This document shows, piece by piece, positions 25,180-33,536 of a DNA stretch of 64,000 nucleotides. The notes beneath the pieces are model-generated. The model searched no databases, was not told the origin of the DNA, and saw nothing but the letters and a program-made list of their open reading frames with translations. Location: the NCBI GenBank assembly GCA_910587345.1, contig CAJUKH010000037.1, positions 32,128 through 96,127 of the forward strand, read 5' to 3'. The translations under genes were made by a program, and so were the position numbers. Position 1 is the stretch's first letter. Every line of letters starts with the position of its first letter. The stretch comes from an uncultured Oscillospiraceae bacterium. GTDB taxonomy: Bacteria > Bacillota > Clostridia > Oscillospirales > Oscillospiraceae.

Positions 25180-25779
25180 CTACCGTTTCGCCACGATTTC
25201 CCGAAAAAGCCCCAACGCCTTTTCCTCAAAGGCCTCCGGGCTGTCCTCTCCCGTGTTTTCCAGCACATAGTCGCTGTGGGAGCGGAAAAAGTCCTCCCCC
25301 TTTTGGGCCAATGCCCGGCGGCGGGCATACGCCTCATCGATGCCGTCCCGGACCATGATGCGGCGGATACGCTCTTCCATGGGAGCCAGTACCGAGACCA
25401 CCACGTCACAGCGGTCCGCCAGCCCGCTTTCCACAAGGGCAATGGCGTCGATGGCAGCCGCCGGATACCCCTCTGTGCGGGCTTTCTCCACCTCCTCCAT
25501 CACCGCCGTGATGATAAGAGGATGGGTGATTTGATTCAGCTCCTCCAACCGGTCCGGATAAACCGCCCCGGCCAGCCTTTTGCGGTCGATGGCCCCATCC
25601 CCGTCCAAAATGTCCGGGCCAAAGGCCTGAACCAGAGCGGTTTGCATCGCCGGGCTTTCCGCCAGCAGGCGGTGGTACACCCTGTCCGCGTCCAGAACGA
25701 CCGCCCCCAGCTGTTCCAACGCATGAAGAGCGGTAGTCTTTCCCGCCCCGGTGGGGCCGGTGATGCCGATGACAGTCAT
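25180..25779 (-). CDS. coaE: Dephospho-CoA kinase
   Basis: CoaE, 199 residues, catalyses the last step of coenzyme A synthesis, ATP-dependent phosphorylation of dephospho-CoA. Motifs seen: P-loop GITGPTGAGKTT at 5-16, VLDADRVYHRLL near 32 (substrate Asp-Ala-Asp), ITHPLIITAV near 84 and the lid segment MVRDGIDEAYARRRALAQ near 142. The ATG at 25779 overlaps the upstream gene's stop by 4 bp, so the five extra codons of the open frame are not used. It belongs to the minus-strand operon that runs from ddl. Confidence 0.93.
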   Translation of the reverse strand: MTVIGITGPTGAGKTTALHALEQLGAVVLDADRVYHRLLAESPAMQTALVQAFGPDILDGDGAIDRKRLAGAVYPDRLEELNQITHPLIITAVMEEVEKARTEGYPAAAIDAIALVESGLADRCDVVVSVLAPMEERIRRIMVRDGIDEAYARRRALAQKGEDFFRSHSDYVLENTGEDSPEAFEEKALGLFREIVAKR

Positions 25780-26267
25780 GACGGCACCACCCATCTCACC
25801 GGATGGCCACAGGCATTCAGCAATCGGGCCAGGTCTCCGGGGGGCAGAAACACCGTGGCCGTGTTCTCACAGGGATGGACCCCCACCAGAGGCATTTCCC
25901 GAATGTCCGTATCCCACAGGACCTCCACCCGGCTTTCCGTATCATTGAGTGCCCCAAAGGGGGTCACAGAGCCTCTTTCCAGCCCCAAAAGGGCAGCCAG
26001 CCGCTCTTCCCCGGCAAAGCTGAGACGGCTTCCTGCATAAGTGCGCAAGGCCTTCCAATCGGCCCGCCTGTCTTTGGGAAGGCTGACCAGAAAGAACCTC
26101 TCTTCTCCGGCATCCTGAAGGAAGAGATTTTTCAGTACCGCTTCCGGATAGGGCAGGGGCAGCACATCCATCTCCTCAATGGTATGGACCGCCGGATGTT
26201 CGGTCAGGGTATAGCTGATCCCGGCAGTTTCCAGCGCCCGCAGTACTCTGTCCTGTTTTTCACTCAC
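25776..26267 (-). CDS. YbaK/ProX-type aminoacyl-tRNA deacylase
   Basis: A 163-residue trans-editing deacylase of the INS superfamily, which hydrolyses mischarged tRNA, typically Ala- or Cys-tRNA(Pro). Family features are YTLTEHPAVHTIEEM near 19, KNLFLQDAGEERFFLVSLP with the invariant Lys near 46, and SVTPFGALND near 100, the ProX/PrdX form. It acts in the cytosol beside prolyl-tRNA synthetase. ATGA overlap links it to coaE. Substrate amino acid is inferred from the subfamily. Confidence 0.9.
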   Translation of the reverse strand: MSEKQDRVLRALETAGISYTLTEHPAVHTIEEMDVLPLPYPEAVLKNLFLQDAGEERFFLVSLPKDRRADWKALRTYAGSRLSFAGEERLAALLGLERGSVTPFGALNDTESRVEVLWDTDIREMPLVGVHPCENTATVFLPPGDLARLLNACGHPVRWVVPS

Positions 26268-26300
26268 GGTTCTCCCTCCCCGGTCTTTCCGAAGCTGTCT

Positions 26301-26900
26301 TCAGGTGTTGGCCGCTACGGCGGCTTCCACGGCGTCCTCGGTGGCCGCCATGGCCCGAAGGGTCCTGTCCAGCAGCTGGTCCAGCTCCCAGCCCAGCTGT
26401 TCCGCTCCCTGAACAATGACCTCCCGGGAACAGCCGGCGGCAAACTTTTTGTCCTTAAACTTCTTTTTCAGGCTTTTCAGTTCCATATCCTTGGTGGATT
26501 TGGAGGGCCGCATCAAAGCGGCGGCGCCGATAAGCCCGGTAAGCTCATCACAGGCAAACAGCACCTTCTCCATCTCATGCTCGGGCTTGCAGTCGGTGCC
26601 CGTCATGCCCCAGCCGTGGGCGCAGACGGCGTGGATCAGCTCCGGGGTACAACCGGCGGCGGTGAGCAGCTCCGGGGCTTTCACACAGTGTTCCTCCGGC
26701 CACTTTTCAAAGTCCACGTCGTGGAGAAGCCCGGTCAACGCCCAAAATTCCCTGTCCTCTCCGTGGCCCAGCTCCTCTGCCATCCAGCCCATCACGGCCT
26801 CCACGGTAAGGCCGTGGCGGATATGGAAGGCTTCTGTATTATACTGCTTCAACAGCTCCAGCGCCTTTTCCCGGGTGATACCGGCAGTCAGTGTACTCAT
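26301..26900 (-). CDS. HD domain hydrolase
   Basis: A 199-residue HD-type metal phosphohydrolase. Ligands are visible as AFHIRHGLTVEAV near 24 and GLLHDVDFEKWPEEH near 58 (the HD doublet), followed by CAHGW near 92 and FACDELTGLIGA near 115. The C-terminal SLKKKFKDKKFAAG is basic. This form is common in Clostridia and uncharacterised. Its start overlaps the Nudix gene's stop by 4 bp, suggesting coupled expression of two nucleotide-type hydrolases. Confidence 0.88.
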   Translation of the reverse strand: MSTLTAGITREKALELLKQYNTEAFHIRHGLTVEAVMGWMAEELGHGEDREFWALTGLLHDVDFEKWPEEHCVKAPELLTAAGCTPELIHAVCAHGWGMTGTDCKPEHEMEKVLFACDELTGLIGAAALMRPSKSTKDMELKSLKKKFKDKKFAAGCSREVIVQGAEQLGWELDQLLDRTLRAMAATEDAVEAAVAANT

Positions 26901-27430
26901 TGCGTCCCCTTCCCTTCTGTATGTTTTTTGACCGCCGCAAAGGAGACCCGCAGTGTGGCGGCCATTTTTCCCGTGTCCAAAAGCTCCTCCACCTGCTCCG
27001 CCGTCATCCAGCGGACCTGACAGACCTCGTCGGTGGTGGCTTCGTCCAGAGGGACCTCCCCATCGTAGCGGAAGAGGTAAGTGTCTTTGAAATCATGGAA
27101 CTTCATGCCGTTGACCATGGCGCGGCGTTCGGTAAAAACCAGAATGCCCTGTTCGGGCGCAAGCTCCAGCCCCACTTCCTCCTTCACCTCACGGACAGCC
27201 CCTGTCAGACTGTCCTCCCCCGCCAGCACCGAGCCGCCCACACACTCCCACATCAAGGGAAAGGTGGGGCGGCTGGCCGAACGCTGGGAGATGAGATACT
27301 CCCCTTTGGAATTGACGATCCAGGCATCCGCCACCAGATGGTAGCGGCCCTCGGGGATCTCCTGCCCCCGAACCAGAGTATCCCCGCTTTTCTCCCGGTC
27401 CTCTGTGTACAGGTCCCAAAGCTCCGTCAT
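26897..27430 (-). CDS. Nudix hydrolase
   Basis: A 177-residue Nudix enzyme. The Nudix box GSVLAGEDSLTGAVREVKEE VGLEL (about 70-94) fits GX5EX7REUXEEXGU exactly. The N-terminal WDLYTEDREKSGDTLVRGQ with IPEGRYHLVADAWIV resembles the isopentenyl-diphosphate isomerase/YfcD-like branch, but key IPP isomerase residues were not identified, so substrate is open (nucleotide sugars, dinucleotides or oxidised nucleotides). It lies in an operon between a P-loop gene and the HD gene, with which it overlaps. Confidence 0.92.
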   Translation of the reverse strand: MTELWDLYTEDREKSGDTLVRGQEIPEGRYHLVADAWIVNSKGEYLISQRSASRPTFPLMWECVGGSVLAGEDSLTGAVREVKEEVGLELAPEQGILVFTERRAMVNGMKFHDFKDTYLFRYDGEVPLDEATTDEVCQVRWMTAEQVEELLDTGKMAATLRVSFAAVKKHTEGKGTQ

Positions 27431-27461
27431 GATAACTTCCCTTCTCTCCTCTTTGCGGCTT

Positions 27462-28118
27462 TCACAGTCCGAAGTGGGCCTCCAGCGCCGCCATGGTCCC
27501 TTCTATGCTGCTCTCTTCGGTCCGCAGGTAAGTAAAAAAGCCGCTGTTTGCAAAGGCTTCATACCGTGACCGGCTGTTGGCCAATGCCACACAGGCCCGA
27601 AAGTTTTCCATGGTCTCCTCCGGGTGGGGCCCTTCCAGTATCTGGCGGTAGAGAAACTGCTTTTCCGCATCGGGGCGGTCAAAAAAGCGCTCCACCGAAA
27701 GATTTTGAGGACTCAAAAGGACTGCCACATGGTCCCAGAGGGCGATCTTTTTCAACTGCTCCAGGGAAATGTTGGTATCCACAAAAATCTTTTTCCCGCT
27801 CTGGGAAAGCCGCAGCAGCTGGATGACCTCCAACTCCGCCGCTTCCCGGGAGGTGCCGTCCAGCCATGCCACATAGTCCTCCGGCTTCCGGGACACAAAT
27901 TCATGCCACCCCCCCATGGTCTGAAAATAGCCCAGATTGGGCTGGTGGGCCGGGTCGGTGGCCTCCATCAGCACGTCGTGATAGTTCTCCCCGCACTCAA
28001 TGCCGTCGTGCTTTTGGGCCAACAGCCGGACCATAGTGGACTTCCCGGCGTAGGCCGTCCCGATGATAAAATAACAATTCTTCAAAAGTTCCCGCAAAAT
28101 GTTGTCCGCAATTTCCAT
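27462..28118 (-). CDS. P-loop NTPase, shikimate-kinase/AAA_33-like
   Basis: A 218-residue cytosolic protein. The P-loop is IIGTAYAGKSTMVRLLA near 18-34 and a Walker B-like strand is KKIFVDTNIS near 110. Between them lies CGENYHDVLMEATDP and an aromatic-rich lid (FQTMGGWHEFVSRKPEDY). It may phosphorylate a small molecule or an RNA end; nothing in the sequence fixes the substrate. It is 29 bp downstream of Sua5/TsaC in the same operon. Proteins of this form are frequent in Clostridia and uncharacterised. Confidence 0.75.
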   Translation of the reverse strand: MEIADNILRELLKNCYFIIGTAYAGKSTMVRLLAQKHDGIECGENYHDVLMEATDPAHQPNLGYFQTMGGWHEFVSRKPEDYVAWLDGTSREAAELEVIQLLRLSQSGKKIFVDTNISLEQLKKIALWDHVAVLLSPQNLSVERFFDRPDAEKQFLYRQILEGPHPEETMENFRACVALANSRSRYEAFANSGFFTYLRTEESSIEGTMAALEAHFGL

Positions 28119-28147
28119 ATTGCTCCTTCCCCGGCATAGGCCGGCGG

Positions 28148-29179
28148 TTATAACTCGATAATATGAAACCCCGCCGCCTTATTCAGCCGGTTTGTCACCG
28201 CCAGACCGATGCCCTCGTCGCCGGGGGACTGGGCCCAGATGTCGGTGACCTCCAAATGGTCAAAGGCCCGCAGGGCTTCAAAGATGCGGCGGGCCTGCTG
28301 GGCTTGATCGGCCACGGGGCCGATGGACTCCACTATGTGGCCCCGGAAATAGCCCCGGAACTCGTCAAAACAGATGACCCCGCTCTTCTCCCCCATCCGG
28401 GCCACGATATACCCCGCCGTCATGTCCGCATCCCCCTTTACCACGGTAACGGGGGCCCTGGGGGCATAATGGCGGTACTTCATGCCGGGGGCTTTGGGCT
28501 GCTCCCCGGGGGCCATCAGACGGCGGACGGCCTCGTCCACCGCCACCTCCCCCAAGGCGTCCTCCAACTCCTCCAGTGTCACCCCGCCGGGCCGCAGGAG
28601 CCGGGGAGGCGTAACGGTGAGGTCAATGATGGTGGACTCCACCCCCACAGAGCAGGGTCCATCGTCCAAAATGGCGTCGATCTTCCCCTCCATATCCTCC
28701 AGCATGGCCGCTGCCGAGGTGGGGCTGGGCCGCCCCGAGGTGTTCCCCGAGGGGGCCGCCACCGGCACTCCGGCGGCGGCGATGACCGCCCGGGTCACGG
28801 CACAGTCGGGGCAGCGCATCCCCACCGTATCCAGCCCGGCAGTGACCGCGGCGGGCACAATGTTCGTCCCGTCACCCGCCTTTTTACAGGGCAGTATCAT
28901 GGTCAGCGGCCCCGGCCAGAACCGGTCCGCCAGCGTATGGGCCGCCGCCGGAATAGCCCCGCAGTACCGCTCCAGCCAGCTTTCATCCGGTACATGAAGA
29001 ATAAGAGGATTGTCCTGCGGCCGGCCTTTGGCTTCAAAAATAGCCTTCACCGCATCAGGGTCCAATCCATTGGCCCCCAGCCCATAAACCGTCTCGGTGG
29101 GGATGCCCAGAAGGCCGCCGGAGGCAATGACCCGGGCCGCTTCCTCCACATCATGGGGCGTCAGTCGTTTCGTATTCAT
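28148..29179 (-). CDS. L-threonylcarbamoyladenylate synthase (Sua5/TsaC, long form)
   Basis: A 343-residue protein with an N-terminal YrdC domain (1-205) and a C-terminal Sua5 domain. It makes threonylcarbamoyl-AMP for the t6A37 tRNA modification. Seen are GGLLGIPTETVYGLGANGLD near 18-37, KGRPQDNPLILHV near 52, and VAAPSGNTSGRPSPTSA near 137. The Sua5 linker and domain begin at PGEQPKAPGMKYRHYAPRAP near 220. The ATG at 29179 has AAGGA upstream and overlaps the small gene before it by 29 bp. Confidence 0.95.
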   Translation of the reverse strand: MNTKRLTPHDVEEAARVIASGGLLGIPTETVYGLGANGLDPDAVKAIFEAKGRPQDNPLILHVPDESWLERYCGAIPAAAHTLADRFWPGPLTMILPCKKAGDGTNIVPAAVTAGLDTVGMRCPDCAVTRAVIAAAGVPVAAPSGNTSGRPSPTSAAAMLEDMEGKIDAILDDGPCSVGVESTIIDLTVTPPRLLRPGGVTLEELEDALGEVAVDEAVRRLMAPGEQPKAPGMKYRHYAPRAPVTVVKGDADMTAGYIVARMGEKSGVICFDEFRGYFRGHIVESIGPVADQAQQARRIFEALRAFDHLEVTDIWAQSPGDEGIGLAVTNRLNKAAGFHIIEL

Positions 29180-29441
29180 CCGTTTTCCTTCTTTGTCTCA
29201 GTTGGTATGTGCAAAAGGCCACAAAAAAGAGCAGCACCAGCAGCAAAAACAGCTGAAAAACAGCCAGTACCCCCACAGTCGAAACATCCTCCGCCACATA
29301 GGGATTCTCCGCCCGGCCGAATTGTTCCAGATACCTCAACCCAACGGTCCATCCCCGGACAAGAAGTCCCTCTGCCGCTCCGGCCACGGCCGTTGCCAGC
29401 CAGAGCAGGGCACACCCCGCAGTTTTCAGCCCCTTCTTCAC
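29151..29441 (-). CDS. Small membrane protein of unknown function
   Basis: A 96-residue protein with two likely membrane helices (about 5-25 and 57-80) and a basic Arg/Lys-rich cytoplasmic tail. It would start at GTG 29441, seven bases after the preceding stop, but only a weak GAAGCGG site is available. It overlaps Sua5 by 29 bp. The hydrophobic pattern and tight packing support a real gene, while the weak start leaves doubt. No family was recognised. Confidence 0.5.
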   Translation of the reverse strand: MKKGLKTAGCALLWLATAVAGAAEGLLVRGWTVGLRYLEQFGRAENPYVAEDVSTVGVLAVFQLFLLLVLLFFVAFCTYQLRQRRKTDEYETTDAP

Positions 29442-29447
29442 GCCGCT

Positions 29448-29717
29448 TCAGTCAAAGATCCGGGTCTTTGTCCCCTGAAGGTCCATGGTGGTGTACTTGT
29501 CAAAGCCCGCCCGCTGGAGATAGGCTTTCACCGCCATGATACCGTACTTGGGGTTGATTTTCTCGTCCTCCAGCTCCAACTCCACAAAGCCGGCCTCCCC
29601 CTCCTGTCCGGAGGCCAGAAGCCAGCCGTCGTCCTCCAGCACCTCATCCAGTTCCCGGCGCATATCCATCAGGCTCTTGCCCCCGGGCAGTTTGGGGAAA
29701 TCGATACGAAGTTCCAT
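29448..29717 (-). CDS. Small conserved-looking protein of unknown function
   Basis: An 89-residue soluble protein, MELRIDFPKLPGGKSLMDMR at its start, with an acidic central part (DEVLEDDGWLL, EGEAGFVELELEDEK) and a C-terminal VKAYLQRAGFDKYTTMDLQG. The pattern of short strands and a helix suggests an alpha/beta fold. ATG 29717 is preferred over the longer frame because AAGGAA lies seven bases upstream and the extension would run into prfA. It sits just after prfA in the operon. The family was not recognised. Confidence 0.7.
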   Translation of the reverse strand: MELRIDFPKLPGGKSLMDMRRELDEVLEDDGWLLASGQEGEAGFVELELEDEKINPKYGIMAVKAYLQRAGFDKYTTMDLQGTKTRIFD

Positions 29718-29766
29718 ACAAAATTCCTTCTTTCGGCAATATTTTACAGGTAAAGTCCGGAATATC

Positions 29767-30828
29767 TTATTGTGTTTCCGCTTCCAGCTTGGCTGCCTGA
29801 TCGGCGGTGACCAGCGTGTCGATGATCTCGTCAATGGTGCCGTTCATCACCGCATCCAGCTTGTAAAGGGTCAGATTGACCCGGTGGTCGGTCAGGCGGC
29901 CCTGTGGGAAGTTGTAGGTACGGATGCGCTCGTTCCGCATCCCGCTGCCCACCTGACTTTTCCGCTGGGCGGAGTGCTCTCCCTCCACCCGCTCCCGCTC
30001 CTGATCGTAGAGGCGGGAGGCCAGAATACGCATGGCCTTCTCCCGGTTTTGAAACTGGCTTCTCTCCTGCTGGCACTCCACCACCATGCCCGTGGGCTTA
30101 TGGATAAGGCGGACCGCCGAGGAGGTCTTGTTGATGTGCTGACCGCCTGCGCCCGAGGAGCGAAAGACCTGCATCTCAATGTCGGCGGGGTCCACCTTCA
30201 CGTCCACCTCCTCCATCTCTGGCAGCACCGCCACGGTGACGGTGGAGGTGTGGATACGGCCCCCCGACTCGGTCTCGGGCACCCTCTGGACCCGGTGGAC
30301 CCCGCTTTCAAATTTCAACCGGCTGTATGCTCCGGCCCCCTGAATGGTGAAGCAGATCTCTTTCATGCCTCCCAGCTCGGTCTCGCTGACCGAATCCACC
30401 TCCACGCTCCAGTGCCGCCCCTCGGCGTACATGGAGTACATTCGGTAGAGGTCGGCGGCGAAGAGGGCGGCCTCCTCCCCTCCAACCCCTGCCCTTATCT
30501 CCACGATGACATTCTTGTCGTCGTTTGGGTCCTTGGGCAAAAGTAATATCTTCAGCTGATTTTCCAGCTCCGGCAAAGCCGCCTTGGCGGCGGCGAACTC
30601 CTCCCTGGCCAGCTCCCCCAGGTCGGGGTCGGAGAAAAGAGCCTGACTCTCCTCCAACGTCTTCTGCATTTGTAGAAATGCCCGGTAAACCTCCATCAAA
30701 GGGGCAAGCTCCTTCTGCTCCTGATTGAGTCGGGCCGCCAGCGCAGGGTCGGCATAGGTGGCGTTATCGGCAAGGCGGGCCTCCACCTCCTGATATCGGG
30801 CTTCCACGATTTTCAGTTTGTCCAGCAT
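29767..30828 (-). CDS. prfA: Peptide chain release factor 1
   Basis: RF1, 353 residues, terminates translation at UAA and UAG. The catalytic GGQ lies in SSGAGGQHINKTSSAVRL near 228. The stop-codon recognition segment is in REFAAAKAA-to-GEEAALFAADLYRMYSMYAE region with the PxT-type tripeptide of RF1 (PETE in RVPETESGGRIH). The N-terminal coiled domain and C-terminal LTLYKLDAVMNGTIDEII are also typical. The gene is between a YdcF-like protein and an 89-residue ORF in the long minus-strand operon. Confidence 0.95.
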   Translation of the reverse strand: MLDKLKIVEARYQEVEARLADNATYADPALAARLNQEQKELAPLMEVYRAFLQMQKTLEESQALFSDPDLGELAREEFAAAKAALPELENQLKILLLPKDPNDDKNVIVEIRAGVGGEEAALFAADLYRMYSMYAEGRHWSVEVDSVSETELGGMKEICFTIQGAGAYSRLKFESGVHRVQRVPETESGGRIHTSTVTVAVLPEMEEVDVKVDPADIEMQVFRSSGAGGQHINKTSSAVRLIHKPTGMVVECQQERSQFQNREKAMRILASRLYDQERERVEGEHSAQRKSQVGSGMRNERIRTYNFPQGRLTDHRVNLTLYKLDAVMNGTIDEIIDTLVTADQAAKLEAETQ

Positions 30829-30889
30829 GGGCAGGGCCTCCTTTCCTGATTTGCTTCATAGGGCAGGCGGGTTGGACCAGTCCGCCCCC

Positions 30890-31528
30890 CTATCGGTCAA
30901 AGACAAAGGATTTTACCAGTGCCAACGGCTCCCGGAAAAACATATGGACCGTGGTATAAAGGCTGGAGGTGGGGGCGGCCAGAGTGGACACATTGGCCGT
31001 TCCCCCCGCCCGGCTCCACAGCATTTTGATCCTTGTCAGATGAAAACCGCTGGAGACCAGCACCACGCCGTTACCGGCATTCAGGTCCTTTTCTTCCATC
31101 AGCTCCAGCGTGTAATTGACATTCTGCCATGTATTTCGGGAATTGCCCTCCATCCACAGCCTTTCCCCGTCGGCGCCGTTGGCCACCAGATAGTCGTACA
31201 TCCCCCGGGCCTCGGAGACGTGCTCGTCGTCGCCCTTGCCGCCGGACAGCACCACATTCGTTTCCGGGTGATCCTCCAGATAGTCCAGCACCGTATCCAA
31301 CCGGTCCTTCAGCATGGCCCCCGGACCGTCCCGGTTCACCTTACATCCAAAAACCACCATCACCCCGGGTTCCCCCGTTACCCGGGTCCTGGCCCCGGAG
31401 TAGATAAGTCCCTCCAGAACACCAAAGCAGAGGATGCCCAGCGCCAGCAAAACCAGCAAAAGATTGCGCAGGGTGTGCCGCTTGCCGGAATAGCCGCTGC
31501 GGCCGTCCCATGTGGATCGATAGCTCAT
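30890..31528 (-). CDS. YdcF/SanA-like membrane protein (DUF218)
   Basis: A 212-residue protein with one N-terminal membrane helix (about 21-42) after a basic stretch and an extracytoplasmic DUF218 domain. Family segments are VMVVFGCKVNRDGPGAMLKD near 56, NVVLSGGKGDDE near 90, EGNSRNTWQN near 127 with the conserved N-T-x-E/Q-N type motif, and VLVSSGFHLTRIKML near 155. Members such as ElyC and SanA affect envelope polysaccharide or lipid carrier metabolism. Neighbouring murF and ddl fit a cell-wall role, but substrate is unknown. Confidence 0.85.
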   Translation of the reverse strand: MSYRSTWDGRSGYSGKRHTLRNLLLVLLALGILCFGVLEGLIYSGARTRVTGEPGVMVVFGCKVNRDGPGAMLKDRLDTVLDYLEDHPETNVVLSGGKGDDEHVSEARGMYDYLVANGADGERLWMEGNSRNTWQNVNYTLELMEEKDLNAGNGVVLVSSGFHLTRIKMLWSRAGGTANVSTLAAPTSSLYTTVHMFFREPLALVKSFVFDR

Positions 31529-31549
31529 AGTTTTCTCCTTCTCCCGGGC

Positions 31550-33454
31550 TTATCCCCGGGCCTCCTCCAGCTCTGCGGCCAGCGTCTCCCACTGGGTATA
31601 GAGGTGGGCGATCTCCTCCTCCAGCGTCCGCTGCTCCTCATAGACCTTCTGCAGCTCCAGATAGTTGTCCGAAACCTCCTCGGCCCGCTGGGTCAGTTCG
31701 TACTGCTTCTCCTCGGCCCTGGCTACCGCACGCTCCGCGGCGGCCACCTGCTTTTCCAGTTCCTTGGTGCCGCCGGGACGTTTGGGCTTGTCCTTTTTGG
31801 GTTCCTCCTTTGCCGGAGCCGGGACGGTCCCCGCCTTTGCGTAGACCTTCTGCCGCTCCTGAAAGTCCAGAAATTCCTCATAAGTGCCCTTAAAATCGGT
31901 GATTTTCCGGTTTTCCAGCATCCATACCCGGCCGGCAAAGCGGTTGATAAAATACCGGTCGTGGGAGACAAAGAGGAGGTTGCCCTCATAGGCCTCCACC
32001 GCCTCCTCGATCCAGTCCCGGCTGTCCACGTCCAGATGGTTGGTGGGTTCGTCCAGAATGAGAAGGTTGATCTTCTGGCTCATCAGCTCGCAGAGCTTCA
32101 GCCGGCTTCGCTCTCCGCCGGAGAGGTCCGCCACCAGTTTGAACACATCCTCACCCCGGAAATTAAAGGCGGCCAGACGGTCCCGGGCCTCCTGGGGGGT
32201 GCAGTTCAGGTCCCACAGCAGGGTATCCACCAGATTCCGCTCCGGATGGTCAAAGGTGACCTGTTGGGGCAGATAACCCACCTTTACCGTGGGGCCGAAA
32301 CGGATCTTTCCCCCGGTGGGAAGGACCTCCCCCAGCAGCAGTTTTACAAATGTAGATTTGCCCGTACCATTGTCCCCCAGAAGGGCGATCCGCTCTCCCC
32401 CGATCACCTCAAGGTTCACATCTTCAAAGAGGGTACGGCCCTCAAAGCCCATGGACAGGTCCTTGACGGTGAGTACCTCGTCCCCCCGGAACTCCCGCTC
32501 CCCAAAGCCCATGGTCAGCTTCCGCTCTTTGGTGGGGCGGTCGGTGGTCTGAAGCCGCTCCATCCGCCGCTCCATGTTGATGGCTCGCTTATAAAGCTTG
32601 TCGTTGCCCAAAAAGGCCCACAGCCGCATCTTGTCGGCAGCTTCCTGAAGCTGCTCGATCTTGGCCTGCTCCTTCTCGTACTGCTTCAGCCGCTCCTGAA
32701 AGCGGCGCTCCTTCTCCTCCACATAGAAGCTGTAGTTGCCCGAGTAAAACTCCGCCTTGCCGTCATGGATCTCCACACACCGCTGGACCACCCTGTCCAG
32801 AAACCACCGGTCATGGGAGATGGCCAGCACGGTACCCTTGTAGTGGGAAAGATACTCCTCCAACCACTCTGTGGCGTGAAGGTCCAGATGGTTGGTAGGC
32901 TCGTCCAGCAGGAGTATCTCGGTCTCCCGCAGGATAAGCCGGGCCAGATTCACCCGGGTCTTCTCTCCGCCGGAGAGGTCGGAGAAAAGCTGTGCCCGCA
33001 TGGCGGGAGGGATATCCAAACCGTTGCAGACCTTGTTGAGATCGATCTCGGTCTGATAGCCCCCCTGCCGCTCATAAGCGGCCATAAGGGCGTCATACCG
33101 GGCCATGGTGGCCTTATCTCCCTCCCCCATCTTTTCGGCCAGCTGGGCCATCTCCCGCTCCATGGCACGAAGCTGGTCAAAGGCGGTGTTCAGCACGTCC
33201 TCCACGGTGTACTCCGGGGGATAGACGGGGATCTGAGAGATCAGGCCCACCCCCTTACCGGGGGCGGTGCGGGCCTCCCCTTCGTCGGGATGGAGTTCCC
33301 CGGTGAGAAGTTTGAAAAGGGTGGTCTTGCCGGCGCCGTTTCGCCCCAGCAATCCCACCCGCTCCCCCTGGTCCACCTGAAAGGAGAGGCCGTCTAAAAT
33401 TTTTCTGCCAACCTCGAACTCAATGGAGAGGCCGGTCACTTGAATGTCTATCAT
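31550..33454 (-). CDS. ABC-F family ATP-binding protein (YdiF/Uup-like)
   Basis: A 634-residue soluble twin ABC protein without membrane domains. Domain 1 has GRNGAGKTTLFKL near 37 and LSGGEKTRVNLARL; domain 2 has GDNGTGKSTFVKL near 357 and LSGGERSRLKLCEL, both with LLDEPTNHLD. The ABC-F linker between them is a charged helical hairpin (about 240-290), and a C-terminal coiled coil (about 545-634) follows. Members bind the ribosomal E site and assist translation or confer antibiotic protection. The interdomain loop is not long enough to argue for a resistance type by eye. Confidence 0.93.
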   Translation of the reverse strand: MIDIQVTGLSIEFEVGRKILDGLSFQVDQGERVGLLGRNGAGKTTLFKLLTGELHPDEGEARTAPGKGVGLISQIPVYPPEYTVEDVLNTAFDQLRAMEREMAQLAEKMGEGDKATMARYDALMAAYERQGGYQTEIDLNKVCNGLDIPPAMRAQLFSDLSGGEKTRVNLARLILRETEILLLDEPTNHLDLHATEWLEEYLSHYKGTVLAISHDRWFLDRVVQRCVEIHDGKAEFYSGNYSFYVEEKERRFQERLKQYEKEQAKIEQLQEAADKMRLWAFLGNDKLYKRAINMERRMERLQTTDRPTKERKLTMGFGEREFRGDEVLTVKDLSMGFEGRTLFEDVNLEVIGGERIALLGDNGTGKSTFVKLLLGEVLPTGGKIRFGPTVKVGYLPQQVTFDHPERNLVDTLLWDLNCTPQEARDRLAAFNFRGEDVFKLVADLSGGERSRLKLCELMSQKINLLILDEPTNHLDVDSRDWIEEAVEAYEGNLLFVSHDRYFINRFAGRVWMLENRKITDFKGTYEEFLDFQERQKVYAKAGTVPAPAKEEPKKDKPKRPGGTKELEKQVAAAERAVARAEEKQYELTQRAEEVSDNYLELQKVYEEQRTLEEEIAHLYTQWETLAAELEEARG

Positions 33455-33500
33455 AGGTGTTTCCTCAAAATAATATGTTTGATATGCTATTTCTCACTTG

Positions 33501-33533
33501 CGGAAGTGCGGGCGGGCAAAGCCCGCCCGGCAC
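33501..33533 (-). terminator. GC-rich stem-loop after murF
   Basis: GGGCGGGC-AAA-GCCCGCCC (33510-33528), extended by GTGC/GGCAC, lies between murF and the ABC-F gene. It lacks a U run, so it is probably a leaky terminator or an mRNA processing hairpin. Confidence 0.5.
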
Positions 33534-33536
33534 GTT